A stretch of DNA of 64,000 nucleotides from Novosphingobium sediminicola (GCF_014196525.1 NZ_JACIDX010000001.1:372001-436000), one strand, 5' to 3'; shown: positions 17,502-25,413, counted from the stretch's first letter. The notes: generated by a model not told the origin, from the letters alone. Numbers and translations are program-made.

Positions 17502-18905
17502 TCAATAGCGGTAGTGATCCGCCTTGAACGGCCCGGCCTGCGGCACGCCGATATAGTCGGCCTGCTTCTTCGAGAGCTGGGTCAGTTGCACGCCCAGCTT
17601 TTCGAGGTGGAGCGCGGCGACCTTTTCGTCGAGGTGCTTGGGCAGGACGTAAACGTCGTTCTTGTACTCATCGGCCTTGGTGAACAGCTCGATCTGGGCC
17701 AGCGTCTGGTTGGTGAACGAGGCCGACATCACAAAGGACGGGTGGCCGGTGGCGCAGCCCAGGTTCACCAGACGGCCCTTGGCCAGGATGATGATCTGCT
17801 TGCCATCGGGGAAGGTCACGAGGTCGGTGCCAGGCTTCACTTCGTTCCAGGCATAGTTCGACAGGCCCGAAATCTGGATTTCGCTGTCGAAGTGGCCGAT
17901 GTTGCACACGATCGACATGGGCTTCATCGCGGCCATGTGCTCGGCGGTGATGACGTCTTCGTTGCCGGTGGCGGTCACGAAAATGTCAGCGCGCTTCACG
18001 GCTTCTTCCATCGTGACGACTTCATAGCCTTCCATCGCGGCCTGAAGCGCGCAGATGGGGTCGATTTCAGTCACCATCACGCGGGCGCCGCCATTGCGCA
18101 GCGAAGCAGCCGAGCCCTTGCCCACGTCGCCGAAACCGGCAACGCAAGCGACCTTGCCGGCCAGCATCACGTCGGTGGCGCGGCGGATCGCGTCAACCAG
18201 CGATTCCTTGCAGCCATAGAGGTTGTCGAACTTCGACTTGGTCACGCTGTCGTTCACGTTGATCGCGGGGAACGGCAGCTTGCCCTGCTTGGCAAGGGCG
18301 TAGAGGCGGTGGACGCCGGTGGTGGTTTCTTCCGAAACGCCGCGGATCGCCTTGACGCTGGCGGTCAGATAGCCCGGCTTTTCCTTGAGGAAGTTCTTGA
18401 GCGCGCGCACGAACTCGATTTCTTCGGCGTTGCTGGGCTCGAACAGGTCTTCGCCTGCCTCAACGCGTGCGCCCCACAGGGCGAACATCGTGGCGTCGCC
18501 GCCATCGTCGAGGATCATGTTGCAGGGTTCATCGCCCCAGTCGAAAATGCGGCCCACATAGTCCCAATATTCGGCAAGGCTCTCGCCCTTCACCGCGAAG
18601 ACAGGGATGTTGCCGGCGGCGATGGCGGCGGCGGCGTGGTCCTGCGTCGAGAAGATATTGCAGGTGGCCCAGCGCACTTCGGCGCCCAGAGCAACCAGCG
18701 TTTCGATCAGCACGGCGGTCTGGATCGTCATGTGCAGCGAGCCGGTGATGCGCGCGCCCTTGAGCGGCTGCGAGGCGCCATATTCGGCGCGCAGAGCCAT
18801 CAGGCCGGGCATTTCGGTTTCGGCAATGGCGATTTCCGCGCGGCCATAATCGGCCAGGCCGATGTCGGCGATCACATAGTCCTTCTGGGCTTCCAGCGTG
18901 GTCAC
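17502..18905 (-). CDS. ahcY: adenosylhomocysteinase
   Basis: 467 residues from a GTG start, placed 7 bases after a good AAGGAG ribosome site. It splits S-adenosylhomocysteine into adenosine and homocysteine, keeping methylation reactions running. Visible: the substrate domain with [15 protein letters not shown] near residue 56, the [11 protein letters not shown] loop near 190, the NAD-binding glycine motif [10 protein letters not shown] near 255, [15 protein letters not shown] residues near 335, and the C-terminal KADHYRY that reaches the partner subunit's NAD site. Length fits the bacterial type with the 40-residue insertion. It has its own terminator and an unusual leader with a direct repeat and a long inverted repeat. 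I see no recognisable SAH riboswitch. Confidence 0.97.
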   Translation of the reverse strand: MTTLEAQKDYVIADIGLADYGRAEIAIAETEMPGLMALRAEYGASQPLKGARITGSLHMTIQTAVLIETLVALGAEVRWATCNIFSTQDHAAAAIAAGNIPVFAVKGESLAEYWDYVGRIFDWGDEPCNMILDDGGDATMFALWGARVEAGEDLFEPSNAEEIEFVRALKNFLKEKPGYLTASVKAIRGVSEETTTGVHRLYALAKQGKLPFPAINVNDSVTKSKFDNLYGCKESLVDAIRRATDVMLAGKVACVAGFGDVGKGSAASLRNGGARVMVTEIDPICALQAAMEGYEVVTMEEAVKRADIFVTATGNEDVITAEHMAAMKPMSIVCNIGHFDSEIQISGLSNYAWNEVKPGTDLVTFPDGKQIIILAKGRLVNLGCATGHPSFVMSASFTNQTLAQIELFTKADEYKNDVYVLPKHLDEKVAALHLEKLGVQLTQLSKKQADYIGVPQAGPFKADHYRY

Positions 18906-18925
18906 GAAAAGGCTCCTTAGAGAGT

Positions 18926-18945
18926 GGGCGCCAAAGGGGCGCCAA
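18926..18945 (-). promoter_or_regulatory. direct repeat in the ahcY leader
   Basis: On the minus strand TTGGCGCCC occurs twice with an 11-base period, ending about 20 bases before the ahcY GTG. Two identical half sites one helical turn apart look like a protein-binding operator, or a leader structure since each holds the palindrome GGCGCC. No factor is assigned. Confidence 0.4.
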
Positions 18946-18982
18946 TCATGGTCGCCCTTTAGCCCAGCCCCCGCCCCCGCGC

Positions 18983-19012
18983 AAGGGATATAAAGGAACC
19001 TTTATATCCCTT
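18983..19012. promoter_or_regulatory. perfect 14-bp inverted repeat upstream of ahcY
   Basis: AAGGGATATAAAGG, two spacer bases, then the exact reverse complement CCTTTATATCCCTT. It lies 78-107 bases upstream of the ahcY start and 28 bases downstream of the stop of the preceding minus-strand gene. It lacks a T-tract on either side, so a simple terminator is unlikely; an operator or a cruciform/processing hairpin is possible. Confidence 0.5.
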
Positions 19013-19039
19013 ATGGGTCCCCCGCGGAAATGCCCCGAT

Positions 19040-19609
19040 CTAGGGGCGATAGGCCAGCCTTGGTCCCGCCCCCAGCGCCAGATCGGCCGCGTCCTGCAAC
19101 ACCGCCGCCCCCTGCGTAACGGCCAGGGCATGGGCCAGTTCCTTGAGCGCGCGGCAATCGAGCCACGGATGCCCGCCGCCGAACTGGTTGGCCATGCCAA
19201 CGCCAATCCGGTCGAGCGCACGTTCAGCGGCATCCTTACCTTCCTGCGCGGCGATCTGGGTTTTCAGATCGCGCGCCGCCGCGTTCAATTCAGACATATG
19301 CGCCGCCTCGAAGGCCTGAAAATCCTCAAGGAAATTGTCCGCCGTGGTGCGGCAACGCAGGCCCGTGACCATCAGCATGATATCCAGCTTGCGCAGTTTC
19401 TCCGCCGCGCTGACCGGGTGCTCGTCCTGTCGCGGGGCAAGCACGGGCCGCGCAAAATCCGGCACGGAGAAATCGGACTCCGCATGATTCTGTTCAATCG
19501 TCTGCTCTATCGTGCGCTGCGCCATCTGGGCCTGTGCGCCCTGCGGCCAACCGATGGCCAGCGCGCCCAAAATCGCCGCATATGGCCCGATGCTCAATCC
19601 CTTCCTCAT
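19040..19609 (-). CDS. secreted hypothetical protein
   Basis: 189 residues from the ATG at 19609, chosen because GGGGAGG sits 6 bases upstream; the open frame continues 33 codons further without signal features. Residues 1-26 make a typical signal peptide (basic MRKGL, hydrophobic core, AQA before the cleavage point). The mature protein is largely helical and has two Cys (GLRCRTT and LDCRAL) that could pair in the periplasm. No known domain recognised. It ends 135 bases upstream of the ahcY start, on the same strand, but the long inverted repeat between them suggests separate control. Confidence 0.65.
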   Translation of the reverse strand: MRKGLSIGPYAAILGALAIGWPQGAQAQMAQRTIEQTIEQNHAESDFSVPDFARPVLAPRQDEHPVSAAEKLRKLDIMLMVTGLRCRTTADNFLEDFQAFEAAHMSELNAAARDLKTQIAAQEGKDAAERALDRIGVGMANQFGGGHPWLDCRALKELAHALAVTQGAAVLQDAADLALGAGPRLAYRP

Positions 19610-19847
19610 ATCCATCCTCCCCGATGGTTGCGGCGCTTTGGCCGCATGTGTTCTTGTGGCGCCCCGCCAGCTTTGCAGATTGCGAAAAAGCCCTTTACCC
19701 GCCCCCAAATGCTAAGGTTAACGGTGCATCAGGGATAAATTCTTGCGCGCAGGCCCATGCGTGGTTGCGACTGCGAAAGGGCGGCCTATATCTGTGCGCG
19801 ACAGGAGGCGGACAATCGCAACGCCCGCCCCGCATAAGGAGAAAGCC

Positions 19848-20327
19848 ATGACCATCGCCCCCGGCGACAGCCTGCCCGACGTCAAGCTCGTCAAGTCCAC
19901 CGATTCCGAGCGCGAACCCGTTCAGACCGCCGAATATTTCAAGGGTAAGAAGGCCGTCGTCTTCTCGGTGCCCGGCGCGTTCACGCCCACCTGCTCGGCC
20001 AAGCACCTGCCCGGTTTCGTGGAAAAGGCCGCTGAGCTCAAGGCCGCCGGCGTGGACGAGATCGTCTGCACCGCCGTCAACGATCCCTTCGTGATGGGCG
20101 TCTGGGGCGCGCAAAAGGGCAGCGCCGACGTGACCATGCTGGCCGATGGCAATGGCGACTTCGCCGCCGCTCTGGGTCTGACGCTCGACGCTTCGGGCGC
20201 GGGCCTTGGCAAGCGCGGCCAGCGCTTCGCCCTCGTCGTCAATGACGGCGTGGTGGAAAAGGTTTTCGTCGAAGGTCCGGGCGAATTCAAGGTGTCCAGC
20301 GCCGAATACGTGCTGGAAAACCTCTGA
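19848..20327 (+). CDS. peroxiredoxin (Prx5-like, redoxin family)
   Basis: 159 residues from the ATG at 19848, with AAGGAG 7 bases upstream. The active site PGAFTPTCSAKHLPGF near residues 44-59 carries the peroxidatic Cys in the TPxC motif of the Prx5/Tpx-like group. There is an AVNDPFVMGVWG segment near 83 and a conserved Arg in GQRFALVVNDGVV near 125. Such enzymes reduce peroxides in the cytosol, usually with glutathione/glutaredoxin or thioredoxin. A second, resolving Cys like that of human Prx5 is not evident except CTAVND near 78, so a glutathione- or glutaredoxin-linked 1-Cys mechanism is likely. Confidence 0.9.
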   Translation: MTIAPGDSLPDVKLVKSTDSEREPVQTAEYFKGKKAVVFSVPGAFTPTCSAKHLPGFVEKAAELKAAGVDEIVCTAVNDPFVMGVWGAQKGSADVTMLADGNGDFAAALGLTLDASGAGLGKRGQRFALVVNDGVVEKVFVEGPGEFKVSSAEYVLENL

Positions 20328-20352
20328 TTTTCCGCTGACCTTTCGGTCGCAA

Positions 20353-20392
20353 CAAAAGACCCCGGTGCCGCAATGGTGCCGGGGTCTTTTGT
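20353..20392. terminator. bidirectional terminator between peroxiredoxin and parA-like gene
   Basis: AAAAGACCCCGG pairs with CCGGGGTCTTTT around a 13-base middle. The A-run before and T-run after make it usable from both sides, serving the convergent peroxiredoxin and ParA-like genes. Confidence 0.85.
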
Positions 20393-20398
20393 TGCCCA

Positions 20399-21142
20399 TC
20401 AGGCCGCCTCCTCGTCCATCAGCTTCACCTCGATCGCGCGCCACAGCCGGTCAAGCGCGCGGGCCGGTTCGCAATTGGGCGCGAATGTGCCGATGGGGGC
20501 GCGGCGAAACGCGGTCTGCTCGATCATGCTGGCCATGGGGATCACCGGGAAAGGCGCCATCTTGCCCTCGCGCGCGGCGCGATGCCCTTTGCGCCGTGCA
20601 TCATACATGGACAGCACCGGCAAGAGCGGCGGATGCCGTCCATTCTCCCGCAACAGATCACGCCGCAGCAGATCGAGCGCCCGCGCCGCCAGCGGCGAAG
20701 CAGGCAAGGGTACGATCAGCACATCGGCCGCAGCAATGATCTGCTCGCTCACCTCATTCTGCATCGGCGGGCAATCGAGGATGATGCGGGAAAATTCGCG
20801 CCGCAGCGGCCATGTCAATTGCGCCAGCCGCTTCTTCTGCCCCAACCTTGCCAAATGCACCGGCAATCCGCGCAAGCTGTCATCGGCGCGCAGCAGGGAA
20901 AGACCCGTATAAGGCGTCGGCTCGATCAATTGTTCAGGCCGCCCCTCGCGCTGAAACAGGCTGGCCGCGCGCATCCTTGGCGCTTCCTCCATGCCCAGCA
21001 GAAACCCGGCCCCGCCCTGCACGTCCAGATCCCACAGCAGCGTGCGATGCCCGCCCAAGGCAGCCGACCGCCAGGCCAGATCGACCGCCAGCGTCGTCTT
21101 TCCCACGCCGCCCTTGGAACTGTAAACCGCGATGACCGCCAT
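20399..21142 (-). CDS. orphan ParA-family ATPase
   Basis: 247 residues. Deviant Walker A KGGVGKTT near residues 10-17 with the signature first Lys, the LLWDLDVQGGAG motif (ParA box 2) near 35, and IILDCPPMQNEVSEQII (box 3) near 120. It is a dimerising ATPase of the ParA/Soj/MinD superfamily. No parB, parS-like cluster, minE, or chemotaxis or secretion genes are adjacent, and it lacks the KGGTGKST start typical of MipZ, so its cargo is unknown. The C terminus has no obvious amphipathic MinD-like helix. A CtrA-like TTAA-N7-TTAA site is directly upstream, and a shared terminator follows. Confidence 0.85.
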   Translation of the reverse strand: MAVIAVYSSKGGVGKTTLAVDLAWRSAALGGHRTLLWDLDVQGGAGFLLGMEEAPRMRAASLFQREGRPEQLIEPTPYTGLSLLRADDSLRGLPVHLARLGQKKRLAQLTWPLRREFSRIILDCPPMQNEVSEQIIAAADVLIVPLPASPLAARALDLLRRDLLRENGRHPPLLPVLSMYDARRKGHRAAREGKMAPFPVIPMASMIEQTAFRRAPIGTFAPNCEPARALDRLWRAIEVKLMDEEAA

Positions 21143-21163
21143 GATCCTGCATGCTCGAAGTGG

Positions 21164-21178
21164 TTAAAGGACTCTTAA
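21164..21178. promoter_or_regulatory. CtrA-like site (TTAA-N7-TTAA) containing GANTC
   Basis: TTAA AGGACTC TTAA matches the CtrA full-site spacing exactly and includes GACTC, a CcrM methylation site (GANTC). It lies 22-36 bases upstream of the ParA-like start codon. Known consensus from Caulobacter; occupancy here is inference. Confidence 0.4.
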
Positions 21179-21225
21179 GCCCTATGTTCGACCTCTCGCA
21201 TGGTGGCGGATTGCGCAAGGGAGGA

Positions 21226-21268
21226 ATCGGGGCTGGTCCAAAATGGGATCGAACCGGCCCCGAATGCT
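21226..21268 (-). terminator. candidate hairpin after the beta-helix gene
   Basis: On the minus strand CGGGGCCGGTTC can pair with GGACCAGCCCCG (one mismatch and one G-T) around a 14-base loop ending in TTTT, 3 bases past the stop of the beta-helix gene. There is no T-tract after the stem, so it may be only an mRNA-protecting hairpin. Confidence 0.4.
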
Positions 21269-21271
21269 ACT

Positions 21272-22090
21272 TCAATATTGCGACATGAGGATGGGCGTAT
21301 CGCCGCTGGTCATCGAATTATTGCCAAAGCTGCGCGATGCCCCGCCCGATTGCAGGTCCATCGACTTGGTGCTGCCCAGCATATTGTTATCGGCCATGAT
21401 CGCATCATTGCCGGTGCCGATCACGCGCACGCCCGATTCGCTGTTGGCCAGAAACAGCGTGCGATAGATCTTGGCATGGGCCATGCCGTCGGTGCTGGAC
21501 ACAAGAACGCCGACGCGATTGTTGAACATCACCGAATCATTGAGCGTCACCCGGCAATTGGTGGTGGAATAGATATAGACCCCCGCCCCAACGGTGCTGC
21601 TGGCCAGACAATCCTTGATCGAAACGCGGTTGAACAGGACATCCCCCGCCTTGAGCACCTGCACCCCATAGCCATAGGCGATGCTGCGCGCCGGGGCGAT
21701 GCATTCCAGCGCCACATTGTCGAACATCACCTTATCCGTGCTGGCCGCATTGACCGTGATCGAGGCGACCATCGACATCTGGCCATATTCGGAACGGATG
21801 GTCAGGCTGCGGTCGATCGTGGCCGTGCCATAGATGCCGCTGTCCATCACCGAGATCGTCCCCCCCGCCGATGTCTGGCGGATCGCATAGGCCAGCGTGG
21901 CGCAGGGGGCGAGCGCAAGGCAGCCCCCGCTGTCCAGCCCTTCGGAAGAGATCCAGGTCTGATCCACCAGCGCATGGGCCGGGGGCGCCTGAAACAACAG
22001 GGCCAGCAGCAGGCAGACCGCCATGCGGAACCAGCGGGCGAGGGTTTCGTTTGCGTTGCGTATCGTCATGGGGCCAAGTTTGCGGTCCAT
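21272..22090 (-). CDS. exported right-handed beta-helix protein
   Basis: 272 residues. An N-terminal signal peptide ends near AHA (about residue 40); a start at the internal Met (position 22069) would give a more usual signal length. The mature part opens with a DxxGCLALAPCATLAYAIRQTSAGGTI segment typical of parallel beta-helix proteins, then repeated short strands of the type SIKDC, GAGVYIYSTTNCRVTLNDSV and MFNNRVGVLVSS, ending in Asn/Ser/Gly-rich turns. Many such proteins are polysaccharide lyases or surface proteins, but no catalytic set can be named. Four Cys may form disulfides. Its neighbours do not indicate a pathway. Confidence 0.72.
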   Translation of the reverse strand: MDRKLGPMTIRNANETLARWFRMAVCLLLALLFQAPPAHALVDQTWISSEGLDSGGCLALAPCATLAYAIRQTSAGGTISVMDSGIYGTATIDRSLTIRSEYGQMSMVASITVNAASTDKVMFDNVALECIAPARSIAYGYGVQVLKAGDVLFNRVSIKDCLASSTVGAGVYIYSTTNCRVTLNDSVMFNNRVGVLVSSTDGMAHAKIYRTLFLANSESGVRVIGTGNDAIMADNNMLGSTKSMDLQSGGASRSFGNNSMTSGDTPILMSQY

Positions 22091-22157
22091 GACGGTTTTC
22101 GTCGAAGGAAACTCGGTTCAATTCCGAATCTATTCCCGGCCCGAATCGTCTCCCGAA

Positions 22158-23054
22158 TCAGGCCCCGCTGCGCAAATAGGGCGTAAGAAACCGGATGATT
22201 CGCGCCTCAAGATCAATGCGGCGGTCCGACCAACTGTGATCAGTGGCCCCATGCCCGGTTTGCAGCTTTTTGCCCCCCGCCTTACGAATCGCGGCCACCA
22301 GCGGCGCAACTTCACCGGCCAGCCCGTCATCGGACGTCAGCACCAGCAAAGGCTTGTCCGCCAGCGCGGCGGCGCGCGAGGTGAAATCATAGTCCGTCAC
22401 ATGCGCGCCCAGTTCCTCGGACAGGGCCTGAGGCGTGCTGGCCAGCGTTTCCATGTTTTCGGTCATCATCTTCACGCGCGGTTCGGGCGCCATTTGGCCG
22501 ATCTGTCCGAAATTGGCCGCCGAAATCAGGCCCAGCGCGACCAGTCCCTTGTCCTGCGCCCCCGCCATGGCGGTCACCCATCCGCCCATGCTGTGGCCCA
22601 CCACGGCCATATGCGCGGTGTCGATGCCCAAAGCCTTGGCGTGGGCCGGATCGCGCAGATAGGCCAGCACCGCCTGCAAATCCTGCGGGTTCTGGGCAAA
22701 GCGGAAGGTGCCGGGGCTGCCCCATGATCCGCGATAGTTGAAGGTGATGGCGTGCCACCCGGCGCGGCGCAGCGCCTGCGCCAGATCGAGGTTCTTCTCA
22801 TTGCCCGGAAAACCGTGGCAGATAACCACCGTGGACCGGGGCGCGGCGCCCGAGGCCAGATAGGCAACGCCATTGATCTCCACCCCGCCGGAGGGAATGT
22901 GCAGCACCTCCATCCGCGCGGGATGGGCCGCATCATGGGCCGGATCAGTGTAAATCGCGGGCGGCACAGGCAATGGCTTGGCTGCCGCCGATGCCAAAGG
23001 TGCAAGGAGACAGGCAGCCCAGAGGGCGCGGCGGGCAAGAGCGGGAGCGGTCAT
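22158..23054 (-). CDS. exported alpha/beta hydrolase
   Basis: 298 residues from the ATG at 23054, which has an AGAGGGTGGGG ribosome-site region; a GTG five codons upstream is an alternative. A signal peptide (residues about 1-24, ending ASAAA) precedes an alpha/beta-hydrolase fold: the oxyanion HGFPGN near 80, the nucleophile elbow VVGHSMGG near 155, the acid in LLVLTSDDGLAGE near 240, and His in ATDHSWSD near 275. Such proteins are periplasmic esterases or peptidases with wide substrate ranges. It starts 30 bases after folE on the same strand, so co-transcription is likely. Confidence 0.82.
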   Translation of the reverse strand: MTAPALARRALWAACLLAPLASAAAKPLPVPPAIYTDPAHDAAHPARMEVLHIPSGGVEINGVAYLASGAAPRSTVVICHGFPGNEKNLDLAQALRRAGWHAITFNYRGSWGSPGTFRFAQNPQDLQAVLAYLRDPAHAKALGIDTAHMAVVGHSMGGWVTAMAGAQDKGLVALGLISAANFGQIGQMAPEPRVKMMTENMETLASTPQALSEELGAHVTDYDFTSRAAALADKPLLVLTSDDGLAGEVAPLVAAIRKAGGKKLQTGHGATDHSWSDRRIDLEARIIRFLTPYLRSGA

Positions 23055-23084
23055 GCCCCACCCTCTCACCCGGATCGCGCCGGA

Positions 23085-23708
23085 TCAATAGCCCATCAGG
23101 CTCAGCACTTCCTTGCGGCTGCGCGGGTCGGACAGGAACGCGCCCATCATCCGGCTGGTCACCATGCCCACGCCCGGCGTTTTCACCCCGCGCCCGGTCA
23201 TGCAGCCATGCTGCGCCTCGATCACGACGGCCACGCCGAAGGGGTCCAGATTGTCCCAGATGCACTGGGCCACCTGCGCGGTCAGGCGCTCCTGAATCTG
23301 CAGACGGCGGGCAAAACCGTGCAAAACGCGGGCCAGCTTTGAAATTCCCACCACGCGCTCACGCGGGAGATAGGCGATGCTGGCCTTGCCGGTGATCGGG
23401 GCCATGTGATGTTCGCAATGGCTCTGAAACGGAATGTCTTTGAGCAGGACGATCTCGTTATAACCGCCAACTTCCTCAAACTGGCGCGAGAGGTGGACCG
23501 CCGGGTCCTCATTATAGCCCTGACAATATTCCTTCCACGCGCGGGCCACGCGCGCGGGCGTGTCGATCAGCCCTTCGCGCGCCGGATCATCGCCCGACCA
23601 ACGCAGCAGCGTGCGAATCGCCTCCTGAACCTCGTTGGGAACCGGCAGCTTGCCGTCATCGGCATGATCGTGGTCATGCAGGTCGAAATTTTCGCTGATC
23701 TCGTTCAT
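23085..23708 (-). CDS. folE: GTP cyclohydrolase I
   Basis: 207 residues, normal FolE type I length. It makes 7,8-dihydroneopterin triphosphate from GTP, the first step to folate. Conserved parts: the zinc and substrate loop SHCEHHMAPITGKASIAYLP near residues 108-127, VVGISKLARVL near 130, the QERLTAQ motif near 150, and QHGCMTGRGVKTPG near 175 with the second zinc Cys. The acidic His/Asp-rich N terminus (DLHDHDHADD) is common in alphaproteobacterial FolE. Upstream lie two tRNA-Arg genes. Confidence 0.96.
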   Translation of the reverse strand: MNEISENFDLHDHDHADDGKLPVPNEVQEAIRTLLRWSGDDPAREGLIDTPARVARAWKEYCQGYNEDPAVHLSRQFEEVGGYNEIVLLKDIPFQSHCEHHMAPITGKASIAYLPRERVVGISKLARVLHGFARRLQIQERLTAQVAQCIWDNLDPFGVAVVIEAQHGCMTGRGVKTPGVGMVTSRMMGAFLSDPRSRKEVLSLMGY

Positions 23709-23922
23709 TCTGCGCTACTCCGGCATCCTGCGCCACACCGGCTGTCGGGGCGTCAAGGAGGAGTCCTCTCGCGGCATCGTCAGCGCGGCTTCGGGCCAGC
23801 ATGGTTTACGGGAGCTTATGCCCCGATACGGCGCTCGCTTTCGGCCCATATGCCGGCCAAAGCAAGAACAATTCGCGCTTTTAAGAAGGATAGCCCGAAG
23901 GGGCATTCATGGGATCATGTGT

Positions 23923-23999
23923 TGGTGCACCCGGAGCGATTCGAACGCCCGGCCCTCAGATTCGTAGTCTGATGCTCTATCCAGCTGAGCTACGGGTGC
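23923..23999 (-). tRNA. tRNA-Arg(ACG), copy 1
   Basis: 77 bases on the minus strand. The acceptor stem GCACCCG pairs with CGGGTGC, the D-arm AGCTCAGCTGGATAGAGC, the anticodon stem TCAGA/TCTGA around loop CTACGAA (anticodon ACG), and the T-arm with GTTCGAATC are all present. A discriminator A and a genome-encoded CCA follow. ACG is edited to ICG and reads CGN Arg codons. Confidence 0.97.
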
Positions 24000-24060
24000 A
24001 CACTAACACAATATCCCAAACGGCCTTGTAAAAGACCGACCATTCCCCCAAAAAGGGGAG

Positions 24061-24137
24061 TGGTGCACCCGGAGCGATTCGAACGCCCGGCCCTCAGATT
24101 CGTAGTCTGATGCTCTATCCAGCTGAGCTACGGGTGC
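24061..24137 (-). tRNA. tRNA-Arg(ACG), copy 2
   Basis: Identical to the first copy along the tRNA body, including encoded CCA, and 61 bases away in tandem on the minus strand. It is a local duplication; the spacer between the two is not duplicated. Confidence 0.97.
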
Positions 24138-24206
24138 CTTGGAGCCGCGCCTCTAAGGGGACAGCACCGGCTTGGCAAGAGGAAAATGACATTTTGTAAA
24201 AACTAA

Positions 24207-24638
24207 TTATTTTCCCTGCGTTGCCCCCGCCCCGATCCAGCGCAACAGGTCGCGCACCAGCGGGATATCGAGCGGCGGCATATCCAGATCCGGCAACGCA
24301 TCAGGCGCAACCCACGCAAATTGCTGGCCTTCCCGCGCCACAGGATCGCCGCTCCACGCCCGCGCCATATAAAGCAACAGCAGCACCCGGTGCCTCTCAT
24401 CACTATGGACCTCATCGCTATGGGCAAAGCTGACCGGCATCAGCGCGCGCGCCTCCAGCCCTACGCCCAGCTCCTCATCCATCTCGCGCAGGGCAGCCTC
24501 AATCGGCCCCTCGCCCGGATCAATCTTGCCGCCGGGAAATTCCCAAAGGCCGCCGTGCTGTTTTCCCTCCGGACGGCGCTGCATCAATATATGCCCGTCC
24601 TCGCGCAACAGCGCCACGGCCACCACGGGCAGAATCAT
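24207..24638 (-). CDS. mutT: MutT-type Nudix hydrolase (8-oxo-dGTP diphosphatase)
   Basis: 143 residues from the ATG at 24638; the open frame runs 27 codons upstream but the fold begins with ILPVVAVALLREDG. A complete Nudix box (G-x5-E-x7-REUxEExGU) spans GGKIDPGEGPIEAALREM and the DEELGV after it, near residues 38-61. The RRPEGKQHGGLWEFPGGK stretch before it is typical of MutT, which removes oxidised GTP nucleotides, and the SDEVHSDERHRVLLLLY region fits too. Family knowledge makes MutT the best call over other Nudix enzymes. Tail ends GAGATQGK. Confidence 0.87.
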   Translation of the reverse strand: MILPVVAVALLREDGHILMQRRPEGKQHGGLWEFPGGKIDPGEGPIEAALREMDEELGVGLEARALMPVSFAHSDEVHSDERHRVLLLLYMARAWSGDPVAREGQQFAWVAPDALPDLDMPPLDIPLVRDLLRWIGAGATQGK

Positions 24639-24745
24639 TCTACGACCTTTCCTAACCGTCTGGGAAATTCCACCATTCCCGTTCAAGATCTTATTAACCG
24701 AACGCCTGCACAATAACACCGCAACGAAATTGGGCGGGCAAGGTC

Positions 24746-24943
24746 ATGTCTATTACAGAAATCCTGGCCCGGCTCCATCGGGACAAAAGCGGGCTGGCGG
24801 CGGTGGAATATGCGCTGCTGTGCGGACTGGTTGTGCTGGTGATGATCGCCTCGCTCAACGGCATGGCCAATGTGATCGGCCAGACATGGAATCACGTCAG
24901 CTCCGAGGCCCAGACCGCGGTTCAGCAATCGACGGGCGGCTAG
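24746..24943 (+). CDS. Flp/Fap-type pilin, divergent copy
   Basis: 65 residues. Type IVb pilin of the Flp family: a short charged leader (EILARLHRDKSG), the prepilin-peptidase site after Gly, then AAVEYALLCGLVVLVMI, with Glu at position +4 or so and Tyr next, a key feature of Flp pilins. A single hydrophobic helix makes up most of the mature chain. It is the first of three Flp genes and less like the other two. No tad/cpa assembly genes lie nearby, so the assembly machine must be elsewhere. A GTTAACC-like half site (TTAACC at 24695) lies upstream. Confidence 0.88.
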   Translation: MSITEILARLHRDKSGLAAVEYALLCGLVVLVMIASLNGMANVIGQTWNHVSSEAQTAVQQSTGG

Positions 24944-25155
24944 GGCCACTTCGCTTCTCCTCATTTTGCATTTTGCCAGGCCGCCCCGCTCCCCCTTTCG
25001 GCGCCTTGCGCAAGACTTACCCGCGCCATCCGCATTCTCCGCAGAGGAATCCGGGGCGCTGACGGATTGTTAAGACATCTCGACTAGGACGATGGGACCG
25101 CCGGGCTGAGACGGGAAAACTGGCAGGGCGGAAAGACTGCTACAGGAGACTGACC

Positions 25156-25335
25156 ATGAAGTTCATCAACAAGCTGATCCGCGACGAAGCTGGTGCGACC
25201 GCTATCGAGTATGGCCTGATTGCCGCTCTGATCGCCGTTGCCGCGATCACCGCCATGAACGGCCTGGGCAACCAGCTCAAGACCACGTTCAACACCACCT
25301 CGTCGCAGATGTCGGCCGCCAACGCCGCTGCCTAA
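25156..25335 (+). CDS. Flp-type pilin, copy 2
   Basis: 59 residues. Starts MKFINKLIRDEAG, with cleavage expected after the Gly, then ATAIEYGLIAALIAVAAIT as the conserved Flp hydrophobic stretch containing the Glu-Tyr pair. The tail is Thr/Ser/Asn/Ala-rich (TTFNTTSSQMSAANAAA). GGAG lies upstream of the ATG. It differs from copy 3 at only a few residues, so the two are a recent duplication. A clear hairpin follows at 25381. Confidence 0.92.
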   Translation: MKFINKLIRDEAGATAIEYGLIAALIAVAAITAMNGLGNQLKTTFNTTSSQMSAANAAA

Positions 25336-25380
25336 TCGCCGGCCTGACTACGGGGTCGGGCGCGATTTATGAGGTAATGA

Positions 25381-25413
25381 GAAGGGCGACAGGGCAACCT
25401 GTCGCCCTTCTTG
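25381..25413 (+). terminator. hairpin terminator after Flp copy 2
   Basis: GAAGGGCGACAGG, loop GCAA, CCTGTCGCCCTTC: a perfect 13-pair stem with a stable tetraloop, 45 bases after the pilin stop. The T-tail is short (TTCTTG), so read-through into copy 3 may occur. Confidence 0.75.

Noticed and set aside
18906..19039. SAH or SAM riboswitch ahead of ahcY
   Set aside because: I could not find the conserved core sequences of known SAH or SAM riboswitches; only the inverted and direct repeats are clear.
23923..24137. tRNA-Arg as an integration site of a genomic island
   Set aside because: No integrase, no partial tRNA repeat and no foreign composition nearby; flanking genes folE and mutT are core. 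XerD at 27 kb is a housekeeping recombinase.
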